Source: Lachnospiraceae bacterium
GTDB taxonomy: Bacteria > Bacillota > Clostridia > Lachnospirales > Lachnospiraceae
DNA: 64,000 nt
Assembly (NCBI GenBank): GCA_017935565.1
Contig: JAGBHK010000021.1
Coordinates: 103,681-167,680, forward strand
Reading direction: 5' to 3'
Of the stretch, positions 1-8,515 are shown piece by piece (the first letter of the stretch is position 1; the number at the start of each line of letters is the position of its first letter). The notes beneath the pieces were generated by a model. It saw only the letters and a list, made by a program, of their open reading frames with translations, searched no databases and was not told the origin of the DNA. Made by a program: the position numbers and the translations under genes.

Positions 1-186
1 AATTATCTCGCCTGAATCAATTTTTTCAAGCATTGTCGCACATCTAAGCAATGTTATTTTTCCCGAACCAGATGGTCCAAGAATCGACACAACATCGCCT
101 TCTTTAACAGAAAATGAAATATCTTCGAGAACTTTTACATCTTCAAATTCTTTTTTTAAATTTTTAATTTCTAATAATGTACTCAT
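1..186 (-). CDS. Polar amino acid ABC transporter ATP-binding protein (partial, N-terminal 62 aa)
   Basis: The first 62 residues of an ABC ATPase that runs off the left edge of the window. After MSTLLEIKNLKK there is a Walker A loop in the context GPSGSGK-I-T-LLRC, followed by EKIDSGEI, as in the GlnQ/HisP family of amino acid importers. It would energise the permease and binding protein encoded just upstream on the same strand; the permease stop is only 16 bp away. Oddity: the residue after the Walker A lysine, normally Ser or Thr and a Mg2+ ligand, is Ile (codon ATA, one base from ACA). Family assignment is secure. Whether the protein is fully active cannot be judged from this fragment. Confidence 0.9.
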   Translation of the reverse strand, partial: MSTLLEIKNLKKEFEDVKVLEDISFSVKEGDVVSILGPSGSGKITLLRCATMLEKIDSGEII

Positions 187-202
187 AATTTTCATTTCCA
201 TC

Positions 203-847
203 CTAACGGTAATAATTCATCTTCTTTTCAATTCCATTCATAACCAATGCCACAAGAAGATTAAACACGTAGAAAAATACGCCTGCAACAAGTAAAGGCA
301 TTAACGAAGAATGTGTTGCTGACAATTGCTTTGCCATATTAAACATTTCTAAATGCGAAATAGAGAAAGCAAGCGATGTATCCTTTACAAGTGTAATAAC
401 TTCATTTGTAATAGGTGGCAATACCCTTTTCATAACCTGTGGTAGTATGATTTTGACAAAGGTTTGTTCTTTATTGTAGCCCAAAACCTTTGCTGCTTCA
501 TACTGACCTTTTGGCATCGATTCAATTCCAGCTCTATAGATTTCAGCAAAATATGCTGCATAATTAAGAACAAATCCTATAATAACCGCCTGAAATCTAT
601 CTAAGGAATATCCTTCAAAAATAAGTGATGGTCCAAAATAAACAACCAATAACTGTAACATAAGTGGTGTACCACGCATTATTGAAATATATACAGTTGT
701 TATCCATCTAATCGGCTTTATTTTAGACATCCTTCCAAAAGCAATCACCATACCTAATGGAAGTGTAAATAATAACGTAAGAAAAAATATCTTACATGTT
801 TCAATCATTCCGGCACTCATCTGTTGCCATGCTTCTGCAAAACTCAT
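203..847 (-). CDS. Polar amino acid ABC transporter permease
   Basis: A 214-aa inner-membrane permease of the HisM/GlnP family. It shows several hydrophobic segments, a TPLMLQL stretch near residue 60, and the EAA-type coupling motif (EAAKVLGYNKEQTFVKIILP, about residues 117-136) that contacts the ATPase. The start is preceded by AAAGGA seven bases upstream. It sits between the binding-protein gene (22 bp upstream) and the ATPase gene (16 bp downstream), giving a complete three-gene importer. Substrate cannot be read from sequence; glutamine, cystine and other polar amino acids are typical for the family. Confidence 0.9.
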   Translation of the reverse strand: MSFAEAWQQMSAGMIETCKIFFLTLLFTLPLGMVIAFGRMSKIKPIRWITTVYISIMRGTPLMLQLLVVYFGPSLIFEGYSLDRFQAVIIGFVLNYAAYFAEIYRAGIESMPKGQYEAAKVLGYNKEQTFVKIILPQVMKRVLPPITNEVITLVKDTSLAFSISHLEMFNMAKQLSATHSSLMPLLVAGVFFYVFNLLVALVMNGIEKKMNYYR

Positions 848-869
848 AGTAACATCCTTTGTCTAAAAA

Positions 870-1706
870 TTATTTTCCAAGGCAAACAGAATCCTCAAGA
901 CCCCATTTTTTAGCGATTTCAGCAAATGTGCCATCTTTTACCATCTCGTCAAGAGTGTCCTGAACTTCATCTCTGAGTTCAGTATTGCCAAGTTTGAAAC
1001 CGATAGCATACTGCTCTTTTGCAATAATTTCATCAAGAATTACATAATCTTCACCATAAGATGCAATCTTAGTTTTAGCAACACCAATATCCATAGCTAC
1101 AGCATCAACATTGCCAGCTTTTAATTCAAGGAATGCTGTTTCATAATCAGCAACCTGTAATAATTCATCTAATGATTCTTTTAAATCTGCCTGGTCTTCA
1201 CCATTTAATGCTTCTAACGCAGATGAAGCTGCCTGAACACCAACCTTCTTACCAGCAAGGTCAGCCAATTTTTCAATACCTGAATCAGCTTTAACAATAA
1301 CAACCTGGCTGTTATCTACGTAAGGATCAGACCATGTATACTGATCAAGTCTGTCATCACTCATAGTGAATCCATTCCAGATACAACTGATATTATCACC
1401 ATTAAGTTCCAAATCTTTTGATGCCCAGTCAATAGGCTGTTTCTTAAGTTCCCAACCAAGTCTTTCACACACTTCAGCAGCCAAATCAAGGTCAAAACCT
1501 ACATATTCACCATCTTCAAGATAACCATAAGGAGGAAAACTTGCATCAAAACCAACAACAAAATTCATCTTGCCAGTTTCTTCATCAATGCTTCCGGCTT
1601 TATCATCCTTATCGCCGCCTTTAATAAACATCACTATTCCAGCAATTAATGCTACAACAATTACAACTATACCAATAACTAAATATTTTCCATCATCTTT
1701 TTTCAT
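870..1706 (-). CDS. Amino acid ABC transporter substrate-binding protein
   Basis: A 278-aa extracellular solute-binding protein of family 3. A lysine-rich N-terminus is followed by one hydrophobic segment (about residues 9-28) ending in FIKGGDKDDK. There is no lipobox cysteine, so it is probably held by an uncleaved membrane anchor or released by signal peptidase I. The mature part opens with NFVVGFDASFPPYGYLED and YVGFDLDLAAEV, typical of the family. It delivers an amino acid to the permease and ATPase that follow. Only 26 bp, including the AAAGGA site, separates it from the carboxyltransferase gene upstream, so read-through from that cluster is likely. Confidence 0.9.
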   Translation of the reverse strand: MKKDDGKYLVIGIVVIVVALIAGIVMFIKGGDKDDKAGSIDEETGKMNFVVGFDASFPPYGYLEDGEYVGFDLDLAAEVCERLGWELKKQPIDWASKDLELNGDNISCIWNGFTMSDDRLDQYTWSDPYVDNSQVVIVKADSGIEKLADLAGKKVGVQAASSALEALNGEDQADLKESLDELLQVADYETAFLELKAGNVDAVAMDIGVAKTKIASYGEDYVILDEIIAKEQYAIGFKLGNTELRDEVQDTLDEMVKDGTFAEIAKKWGLEDSVCLGK

Positions 1707-1732
1707 TTGATTTTAAATCCTTTCAACTTATA

Positions 1733-3139
1733 CTAAACTGGATAAGCTCCATTCTTTGTATCAGCTACAGTCAAATCAACCTTATCCTTCTGCGCTTTTC
1801 TATACTTAAAGTAATCAACTGCAACTTGTGGGAACAATGCATATGATAATACATCCTCGTCCTGTTCCTTCCATTCTGCCATTTCAGATTCAAGTTTATC
1901 AAGCTCATTGCTGATTAAATCTGCAGGTCTACATGTAATAGGCTCTTTATCGCCAATAACCTTTTTCTGAACTTCAGGGTTAAACGGCTTAACAGTCTGT
2001 CCATATTCACCACTTAAGATTGCTTTTGTTTCCTTTGTAGCAGTTTTATATCTTTCACCGTTAATAACATTGAGTACAGCCTGTGTACCAACAATCTGTG
2101 ATGAAGGCGTTACAAGTGGTGGTTCACCAAGGTCTTTTCTAACCTTTGGAACTTCCTCTAAAACTTCATAATACTTATCTTCCGCATGCATTTCTTTAAG
2201 CTGTGAAACCATGTTTGAAAGCATACCACCAGGTACCTGATATAAAAGTGTCTTAATATTAACGCCCATTACCTTTGGATTAAGTAATCCACTTGCAAGA
2301 TACTCTTCTTTAATTGGTCTAAAGTAATCTGCAATCTGTGCTAAAAGTTCCTGGTCTAAACCAGTATCAAATTCTGTGCCCTTAAATGTTTCAACCATAA
2401 CTTCTGTAGCTGGCTGACTTGTACCAAGTGCTAATGGAGACATTGCTGTATCAACAATATCAACACCTGCTTCTATCGCCTTAAGATAAGTCATTGAAGC
2501 TACACCTGATGTATAATGTGTATGTAACTGAATAGGAATCTGTACTGTTTCTTTTAATGCACTAACAATTTCTGTAGCTGTATATGGAACCAAAAGACCT
2601 GCCATATCCTTGATACAGATAGAATGTGCACCCATATCTTCAATTCTTTTAGCAATATCTTTCCAGTAATCAATTGTATATGCATCACCTAATGTATAGC
2701 ATAATGCAACCTGAGCGTGTCCACCCTCTTTTTTAGTTGCTTCAACTGCACACTGAACATTTCTAAGGTCATTTAAACAGTCGAAAATTCTAATAATATC
2801 CATACCATTTGCAACTGTTTTCTGAACAAAATATTCAACAACATCATCTGCATAATGACGATATCCTAAAATATTCTGTCCTCTAAGTAACATCTGTAAT
2901 TTTGTATTTTTAAAACCATCACGTAACTTTCTAAGTCTTTCCCATGGATCTTCCTTTAAGAATCTAAGGCAAGAGTCAAATGTAGCTCCACCCCAACACT
3001 CAACAGAATGGTATCCAACTTTATCCATAAGGTCAACTATAGGAAGCATCTGCTCTGTTGTCATTCTTGTGGCAATCAATGACTGATGAGCATCACGCAA
3101 TACAGTTTCGGTAATTTTTACCGGTTTTCTTTCTGCCAT
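1733..3139 (-). CDS. oadA: Oxaloacetate decarboxylase alpha / 5S-type carboxyltransferase subunit
   Basis: A 468-aa carboxyltransferase of the HMGL/PYC family that moves the carboxyl group between a 2-oxo acid (oxaloacetate or pyruvate) and biotin. Visible marks are TETVLRDAHQSLIATRM at the N-terminus, the metal-binding LHTHYTSG motif (about residue 210), and the PYC_OADA C-terminal region. Length stops short of the biotinyl domain fused in the roughly 590-aa OadA proteins; here the carrier is a separate gene. Start taken at MAERK (GGTGA five bases upstream). An ATG 12 bases earlier has AAAGG in front and is an alternative. It is the last pump gene, 26 bp before the amino acid ABC genes. Confidence 0.92.
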   Translation of the reverse strand: MAERKPVKITETVLRDAHQSLIATRMTTEQMLPIVDLMDKVGYHSVECWGGATFDSCLRFLKEDPWERLRKLRDGFKNTKLQMLLRGQNILGYRHYADDVVEYFVQKTVANGMDIIRIFDCLNDLRNVQCAVEATKKEGGHAQVALCYTLGDAYTIDYWKDIAKRIEDMGAHSICIKDMAGLLVPYTATEIVSALKETVQIPIQLHTHYTSGVASMTYLKAIEAGVDIVDTAMSPLALGTSQPATEVMVETFKGTEFDTGLDQELLAQIADYFRPIKEEYLASGLLNPKVMGVNIKTLLYQVPGGMLSNMVSQLKEMHAEDKYYEVLEEVPKVRKDLGEPPLVTPSSQIVGTQAVLNVINGERYKTATKETKAILSGEYGQTVKPFNPEVQKKVIGDKEPITCRPADLISNELDKLESEMAEWKEQDEDVLSYALFPQVAVDYFKYRKAQKDKVDLTVADTKNGAYPV

Positions 3140-3165
3140 ATATATCACCATTTAACCTTTCATTT

Positions 3166-4311
3166 TTATAAGAATATAGCCATAAACACACCAGCCGCTA
3201 CAGCTGTACCAATTACACCTGCAACATTTGGTCCCATCGCATGCATCAATAAGAAGTTTGTCGAATCAGCCTCTGAACCAACCTTCTGTGATACTCTAGC
3301 CGCCATAGGTACCGCAGACACACCTGCTGAACCGATAAGTGGATTAATCTTACCACCTGATAATTTGCACATAATCTTACCAATAATAACACCTGATGCT
3401 GTACCAAATGCAAAAGCAAGTAAACCTAATATAACAATCTTAATTGTAGACCAGTTAAGGAATGCTTCGGCACTTGTTGTTGCACCAACAGATGTACCAA
3501 GTAAAATAACAACAATATACATAAGTGCATTTGATGCTGTTTCTGTAAGCTGTTTAACAACACCAGACTCTCTAAAGAGATTACCAAGCATTAGCATACC
3601 AACAAGTGGAGCTGTCGAAGGTAAAATCATTGTTACAACAATTGTAACGATAATTGGGAAGAGAATCTTTTCAAGTTTACTAACAGGTCTGAGCTGTTCC
3701 ATCTTAATCTTACGCTCTTCTTCTGTTGTAAGAAGTTTCATAATTGGCGGCTGAATAATTGGAACAAGTGACATATATGAATACGCCGCTACTGCAATAG
3801 GTCCCATTAAATCAGTCTGTCCAAGCTTACCTGCGAGGAAGATTGATGTTGGACCATCAGCACCACCAATAATAGAAATAGCTGCCGCTGCTTTATCATT
3901 AAAGCCAAGTAAAATAGCGCCAAAATACGCAACATAAATACCAAACTGAGCCGCAGCACCAAGTAAAAAGCTCTTTGGATTAGCAATCAAAGGACCAAAG
4001 TCTGTCATTGCTCCAACACCAAGGAAAATAAGTGAAGGGAGTAAGCTCCATTCATCAAGTATATAAAAATAATACAATAAACCACCAACGCCATTTTCTG
4101 CTTCTTCCGGTGACATCATAATTGCCGGATACATATTTACCAAAAGCATACCGAATGCAATTGGTACAAGCAATAATGGTTCATATTCTTTAGCAATTGC
4201 TAAATAGAGAAAAACACACGCAACAGCAATCATAATATAATTTCCTACTGTCAAATCAAAGAAAGCTGTCTGATGCACTAATTCTCCTAATACATCTAAA
4301 ATATAATCCAT
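3166..4311 (-). CDS. oadB: Na+-translocating decarboxylase beta subunit
   Basis: A 381-aa polytopic membrane protein of the OadB/GcdB/MmdB family. It decarboxylates carboxybiotin and uses the energy to export sodium. The hallmark segments are present: SIIGGADGPTSIF (about residue 150; its Asp is essential in studied homologues) and NPLIGSAGVSAVPMAARV near residue 325. A good Shine-Dalgarno (AGGAGG) precedes the ATG. It lies between the biotin carrier and the 5S-type carboxyltransferase, the usual order of a membrane decarboxylase complex. Confidence in the role is high. The acid actually decarboxylated depends on which carboxyltransferase partners it. Confidence 0.95.
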   Translation of the reverse strand: MDYILDVLGELVHQTAFFDLTVGNYIMIAVACVFLYLAIAKEYEPLLLVPIAFGMLLVNMYPAIMMSPEEAENGVGGLLYYFYILDEWSLLPSLIFLGVGAMTDFGPLIANPKSFLLGAAAQFGIYVAYFGAILLGFNDKAAAAISIIGGADGPTSIFLAGKLGQTDLMGPIAVAAYSYMSLVPIIQPPIMKLLTTEEERKIKMEQLRPVSKLEKILFPIIVTIVVTMILPSTAPLVGMLMLGNLFRESGVVKQLTETASNALMYIVVILLGTSVGATTSAEAFLNWSTIKIVILGLLAFAFGTASGVIIGKIMCKLSGGKINPLIGSAGVSAVPMAARVSQKVGSEADSTNFLLMHAMGPNVAGVIGTAVAAGVFMAIFL

Positions 4312-4348
4312 TTTTAACCTCCTGTAATATAATAATGATTATTCAATA

Positions 4349-4723
4349 TTAATTAAGAGAAGCTAAAACATCTGATGCTTCTACCATAGCGCCCTCAGAA
4401 ACATCAATTGATGCTACAGTGCCATCTTCTAAAGCTACTACTTCATTTTCCATCTTCATAGCTTCTAATATCATCATAACATCACCTTTTTTAATCACAT
4501 CACCAACTTTAACTTTAATGCTTAAAATCTTTCCTGGCATAGGAGCTGGAATCTTGACACTACCAGCGCCACTCGACTTTGCAACTGGAGCAGGTGCTAC
4601 AACTGGTGCAGGCGCTGCAACTGGCGCACTTACCATAACAGGTGCCGCACTAACATTTCCTCCAAGTTCTTCAACTGCAACATCATATACGTTGCCATTA
4701 ACTGTAATTCTATAATTCTTCAT
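4349..4723 (-). CDS. Biotin carboxyl carrier subunit of the decarboxylase
   Basis: A 124-aa biotin/lipoyl attachment protein. A short N-terminal beta segment (residues 1-22) is joined by a flexible Ala/Pro-rich linker (about residues 25-50) to a biotinyl domain. The domain carries the EAMKMEN motif; Lys90 is the expected biotinylation site. It shuttles the carboxyl group between the carboxyltransferase(s) and OadB. It starts 6 bp after the OadG gene and is followed by oadB, so it is translated as part of the same operon. It corresponds to the 1.3S subunit of transcarboxylase or the gamma subunit of glutaconyl/methylmalonyl-CoA decarboxylases. Confidence 0.95.
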   Translation of the reverse strand: MKNYRITVNGNVYDVAVEELGGNVSAAPVMVSAPVAAPAPVVAPAPVAKSSGAGSVKIPAPMPGKILSIKVKVGDVIKKGDVMMILEAMKMENEVVALEDGTVASIDVSEGAMVEASDVLASLN

Positions 4724-4729
4724 AATGTA

Positions 4730-5098
4730 TTAACCTTTCCTTCCAACCTTTTTTACTGAACGAACAACAAATGAATCTAAACTTTGACCTGTTGCGGCAT
4801 GAATAGCTGCCATGATAACTGCAACCAGTTCTAAATCATTTGATAATTCTTCTTTTTGAACAATCTGTTCAATGGTCTTATCCACAGACTCTTCAGATAT
4901 AGTCTTAACACCATTCTTCGCTTCTTGTTTCTTACGTTTCTTTTCTGCTTTTTTTGCCTTTCTATCAGCCAAAAATTTTTCTAAATACACAGTGTATTTA
5001 AACAACGAAATAATCCAAGCAATAAGAATTAACACTGAAAATACAACGGCAAGACCAACCAAAGTATTCATACCTGCATGTAATAATCTCTCTGCCAT
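4730..5098 (-). CDS. oadG: OadG-family membrane subunit
   Basis: A 122-aa protein with one N-terminal transmembrane helix (about residues 10-33) and a strongly basic, probably helical stretch rich in KAKKAEKKRKKQ. The C-terminus (VAVIMAAIHAATGQ...FVVRSVKKV) is the segment usually seen in OadG-like subunits, which assemble the peripheral carboxyltransferase on the membrane pump. It begins 16 bp after the acyl-CoA carboxyltransferase gene and ends 6 bp before the biotin carrier gene. The family is poorly conserved, so the assignment leans on topology and gene order as well as the C-terminal motif. Confidence 0.85.
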   Translation of the reverse strand: MAERLLHAGMNTLVGLAVVFSVLILIAWIISLFKYTVYLEKFLADRKAKKAEKKRKKQEAKNGVKTISEESVDKTIEQIVQKEELSNDLELVAVIMAAIHAATGQSLDSFVVRSVKKVGRKG

Positions 5099-5114
5099 AC
5101 GCCTCTACCTTCCG

Positions 5115-6566
5115 TTAAATTGTTCCATGTTTCTTATAAAAGTTATCCTCAGACTTTGAATATAACATCTCAAAAGCCGCAACAACATGTTTTCTTGTAT
5201 CAGCAGCATTTATAACAGCATCAACATATCCTCTCTTTGCTGCAGACATAGCGCTGCTCTGATTCTCAGTATATTCAGCTGTCTTTTCTGCAATAAACGC
5301 ATTCTTATCTTCTGCATTTTTGATTTCATCTGCATACATAATCATAACTGCGTCCTTTGGTTCCATTGTACCAATCTTTGAGTTATCCCATGCAAATGTT
5401 AAATCCGCACCAACTGCTTTGCTGTTCATAGCAATATATGCTGTACCAAAAGCCTTACCTGTAATAACATTCACCTTTGCTACTGTAGCACTTGTAAATG
5501 CATCAATCATACCCGCAACAGCCGCAGCTAATGTACCTTCCTCACAAACCTCTGCGCTAAAGCCTTCAGCATTTGTAAGAGTAAGAACAGGAATGTTAAA
5601 TGCATCACAGAATTTCACAAAATCAGCCGCCTTCTTCGCACCCTTTGTTGTAAGATATGGTGCAAATTCACATTCAACCTCAGCCTTATCATTATACTTT
5701 TTAGTTCTATTCGCAACTGCGCCCACTGTTGCACCGTTTAATTTAATAAACGCTGTAACCATCTCGGGAGCATAATTTTCTCTTACTTCAACATAAATAT
5801 TGCTGTCAGACAATGTTCTCAACGCTAATGCTGCATCTTCAACTGCATTTGCAATTGCATCACAAGTTCTGTTTAAATCATCTGCACATACATTATCTGA
5901 TAAATCATATTGATTATTATTTGGAAGGATATCAATCAATCCTTTAATGTTTGCACAAATGCTTGCTTCATTTCCAATAAAATGAGCATTTCCTGCAACT
6001 TCACTCTGGAATTTAGCACTCCATGTAGGATTTTTATCCTCTTTATTTCCAAGTAATGTGTTAGGCGAATTAACAAATAACTTGGCATTATCTTCCATAA
6101 ATGTAAAATCAGCCATAGCTGGTATGACACTTAATCCACCACCACAATTTCCAAATACAGCCATAATCTGTGGCACTACACCTGATGCTTCTGACTGTTT
6201 TGCATATATTTTCCCAAATGCATTCAATGCATCTGTAGCTTCCTGAAGTCTCAAACCTGCACAATCAAGAAGTCCAACAACCGGAGCTGCTGTCTTAATC
6301 GCCATATCATATAAATTACAAATCTTTTTGCTATGCATTTCACCGATAGTTCCGCCTAAAACAGTAGAATCCTGACTGAATATGTACACCGGTGACCCAT
6401 TCACTGTACAATATCCGGTAACAACACCATCTGAAGCTGTATCGAAGTTCTTAATGTTAAAATCTGTACTTCTAGCACACACAAGACCTCCAATTTCAAC
6501 AAAACTTCCTGGGTCAGCTATCTGGTTAATTCTTAACATAGCCTTCTTTTCTGCTAAATCACCCAT
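5115..6566 (-). CDS. Acyl-CoA carboxyltransferase (12S / MmdA / GcdA type)
   Basis: A 483-aa carboxyl transferase with two crotonase-like halves. The first half has SQDSTVLGGTIGEMHSKK (about residue 75) and the oxyanion-type VFGNCGGGLSVIP. The second half has CDAFNIPVLTLTNAEGF and a glycine/alanine-rich VNVITGKAFGTAYIAM. The family transfers CO2 between biotin and an acyl-CoA such as methylmalonyl-, propionyl- or glutaconyl-CoA. It is the first gene of the pump operon, with a SigA-type promoter about 70 bp upstream and GGAAAGG before the ATG. That it shares an operon with a second, 2-oxo-acid carboxyltransferase is notable. Exact acyl-CoA unknown. Confidence 0.9.
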   Translation of the reverse strand: MGDLAEKKAMLRINQIADPGSFVEIGGLVCARSTDFNIKNFDTASDGVVTGYCTVNGSPVYIFSQDSTVLGGTIGEMHSKKICNLYDMAIKTAAPVVGLLDCAGLRLQEATDALNAFGKIYAKQSEASGVVPQIMAVFGNCGGGLSVIPAMADFTFMEDNAKLFVNSPNTLLGNKEDKNPTWSAKFQSEVAGNAHFIGNEASICANIKGLIDILPNNNQYDLSDNVCADDLNRTCDAIANAVEDAALALRTLSDSNIYVEVRENYAPEMVTAFIKLNGATVGAVANRTKKYNDKAEVECEFAPYLTTKGAKKAADFVKFCDAFNIPVLTLTNAEGFSAEVCEEGTLAAAVAGMIDAFTSATVAKVNVITGKAFGTAYIAMNSKAVGADLTFAWDNSKIGTMEPKDAVMIMYADEIKNAEDKNAFIAEKTAEYTENQSSAMSAAKRGYVDAVINAADTRKHVVAAFEMLYSKSEDNFYKKHGTI

Positions 6567-6637
6567 CTTGTATTCCTTTCCTGTGACATTATTTTCGATA
6601 TATATTCATCACAATAACAAAACTTTTCACAAATACA

Positions 6638-6666
6638 ATTTTACTAAAAAACGGGCAAAATTTCAA
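6638..6666 (-). promoter_or_regulatory. Putative SigA promoter of the carboxyltransferase/Na+ pump operon
   Basis: Reading the minus strand, TTGAAA and TAAAAT are separated by exactly 17 bp, placing a start near 6631, about 65 nt before the first gene. No terminator is visible between this promoter and the upstream DD-carboxypeptidase gene. Confidence 0.5.
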
Positions 6667-6694
6667 GTAATATTTGGTTTTATTTACTAAATTT

Positions 6695-7864
6695 CTAATG
6701 CAAAAAATACATTGCAAAAATATCCTTCATTATGTCAATAAAGCCTACTTCTTTTACCGATACACTGGCATATATGTTTTGACTTTCCAATTCATCATTT
6801 CCAATGTAATAAACAATCTTTCCAACCACTTGTTTTTCTTCTACCGGAGCACTTATTACATTTTTCATTTCAATTTCATAGTATATCTCTTCATTTTGCA
6901 TACCAAGAGTCTCAATATCTTTTAAATCAATATATGTATCTATATATTTATCCTTCCAGCCGTCTTTCACAAGGATTTTAGGCAATGTCACATTTCCATT
7001 TTCATATTTTTTTCTTTCAAATTCATTTATTCCATAATTAAACAATGTTTTTGAATCAAGCCATTTGTAGTTTTTATTGTATGGCCAACCGCAACCAAGC
7101 AAAGAAATAACATATTTTTTTCCATCCCGTTCTAAGGCCGCAACATAACAATAACCCGCATCATTGGTGAATCCGGTTTTTCCAGAAATAACGCCTTCCA
7201 TCATATCTAAAAATGCATTTTTATTATTTACGCTGTAATTCAAAGTCCCCTTAACATTTGTAAACGAATGATTTTTTGTCTGTGTAATCTCAATAAACTT
7301 ATCATTTTCAATACAATAAGCCATTATTTTGGCTAAATCTGTCGCCGTTGTTGAGTGCACATTTCCATTGTCGTCTGTAGAATCCAAACCATTCGGTGTT
7401 ACAAAATATGTATCATAACATCCTAAATCCTTGGCTTTTTCATTCATAATTGCAGCAAACCCTTCCACCGATGTGCCAATATGTTCTGCTATTGCCACCG
7501 CCACATCATTATGTGATTCTAACATCAATGCATATAATAAATCACCAAGATAAAATTCATCATCCGTCCTAGCATTTAATTGAACATCGGGCATAGAAGC
7601 TGCATATTTACTTATTTTTACAACATCTTTCATATTGCCACATTCTAGAGCAATTATACACGTCATTATTTTTGTTGTACTTGCCATTGGTCTTATTTCA
7701 TCTGCATTCTTACCATAAAGAACCCTGCCACTTTCAGCATCCATTAAGCATGCACTCATTGAATATAACTCATTTTCATTCAAAACTTTAGCGTATCCAA
7801 TATCTAAAGATATTTGTACTGACATATATATCACTAAACTTATTATACTTAAAATTTTCTTCAT
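6695..7864 (-). CDS. dacF: D-alanyl-D-alanine carboxypeptidase (DacF/PBP5-like)
   Basis: A 389-aa secreted penicillin-binding protein that trims the terminal D-Ala of peptidoglycan stem peptides. The N-terminus is a signal segment (MKKILSIISLVIYMSV). The three active-site motifs are STTK (residues 62-65), SHN (117-119) and KTG (229-231). A beta-rich PBP5_C domain follows (ISAPVEEKQVVGKIVYY), then a C-terminal amphipathic helix (FIDIMKDIFAMYFLH) for membrane association. The ATG follows directly after the terminator hairpin of scpAB, so its weak AGG ribosome site would be buried in read-through transcripts. A second member of the family lies at 10201-11388. Confidence 0.93.
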   Translation of the reverse strand: MKKILSIISLVIYMSVQISLDIGYAKVLNENELYSMSACLMDAESGRVLYGKNADEIRPMASTTKIMTCIIALECGNMKDVVKISKYAASMPDVQLNARTDDEFYLGDLLYALMLESHNDVAVAIAEHIGTSVEGFAAIMNEKAKDLGCYDTYFVTPNGLDSTDDNGNVHSTTATDLAKIMAYCIENDKFIEITQTKNHSFTNVKGTLNYSVNNKNAFLDMMEGVISGKTGFTNDAGYCYVAALERDGKKYVISLLGCGWPYNKNYKWLDSKTLFNYGINEFERKKYENGNVTLPKILVKDGWKDKYIDTYIDLKDIETLGMQNEEIYYEIEMKNVISAPVEEKQVVGKIVYYIGNDELESQNIYASVSVKEVGFIDIMKDIFAMYFLH

Positions 7865-7917
7865 AAAAAAACCTGAAATATATTTTCATAACAATTATAT
7901 GAAAATATATTTCAGGT
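7865..7917 (-). terminator. Terminator of scpAB with a perfect 20-bp stem
   Basis: Arms 7871-7890 and 7898-7917 are perfectly complementary with a 7-nt loop, followed on the minus strand by a T7 tract that runs into the ATG of the DD-carboxypeptidase. The loop contains TATAAT (7894-7899, minus strand), a possible -10 box for that downstream gene. Confidence 0.85.
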
Positions 7918-7923
7918 TATGTT

Positions 7924-8493
7924 TTAAATCTCTAATTTTAATTGAACTTCTTCAATAGCTTCATTCTTGAAATCTTCTATCTGTTCATTATCAAGTTTTG
8001 GCAATTCCTCAACTGATTTAACACCAAATTTTCTTAAAAACTCTTCTGTTGTACCAAAAAGCAACGGTTTACCAGGTGCATCCAATCTGCCAACCTCTGC
8101 AACAAGATTGTATTCAATAAGTTTGTTAACCGCATGATCACACTTAACACCACGAATTTTTTCAATTTCAATTCTTGTAATAGGCTGCTTATACGCAATA
8201 ATCGAAAGAGTTTCAAGCAAAACATCAGTCAATGCATACTTTTTAGGTACACTTGCTACTTTTATCAAATACTCATACATCTCTGTTTTTGTACAAAGCT
8301 GATATGAATCCTCCAACTCAATTATCTTAATTCCTCTGTCCTCATTATCATACTTATCCATCAAATTATGTATAAGTTTTCTAGTTGTATCGAGGTCATG
8401 GTCAATTGCATAAGCTATCTTTTCCAATTCAACCGAATCACCCATAGTAAATAATATTGCTTCAATTACACTTTCCAATTTTCTTATCTCCAT
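7924..8493 (-). CDS. scpB: Segregation and condensation protein B
   Basis: A 189-aa ScpB protein, the winged-helix partner of ScpA and SMC in chromosome condensation and segregation. Family signatures include LESVIEAILF at the start, TDVLLETLSIIAYKQPITR (about residues 95-113) and IEKIRGV, then a second winged helix with GRLDAPGKPLLFGTTEEFL. Start chosen at MEIRKLE, which has AAAGGA ten bases upstream and lies 22 bp after the scpA stop; an in-frame ATG 54 bases earlier would overlap scpA and lacks support. Followed by a strong terminator. Confidence 0.95.
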   Translation of the reverse strand: MEIRKLESVIEAILFTMGDSVELEKIAYAIDHDLDTTRKLIHNLMDKYDNEDRGIKIIELEDSYQLCTKTEMYEYLIKVASVPKKYALTDVLLETLSIIAYKQPITRIEIEKIRGVKCDHAVNKLIEYNLVAEVGRLDAPGKPLLFGTTEEFLRKFGVKSVEELPKLDNEQIEDFKNEAIEEVQLKLEI

Positions 8494-8515
8494 TATCTCG
8501 TATTTCCTTTCAACA

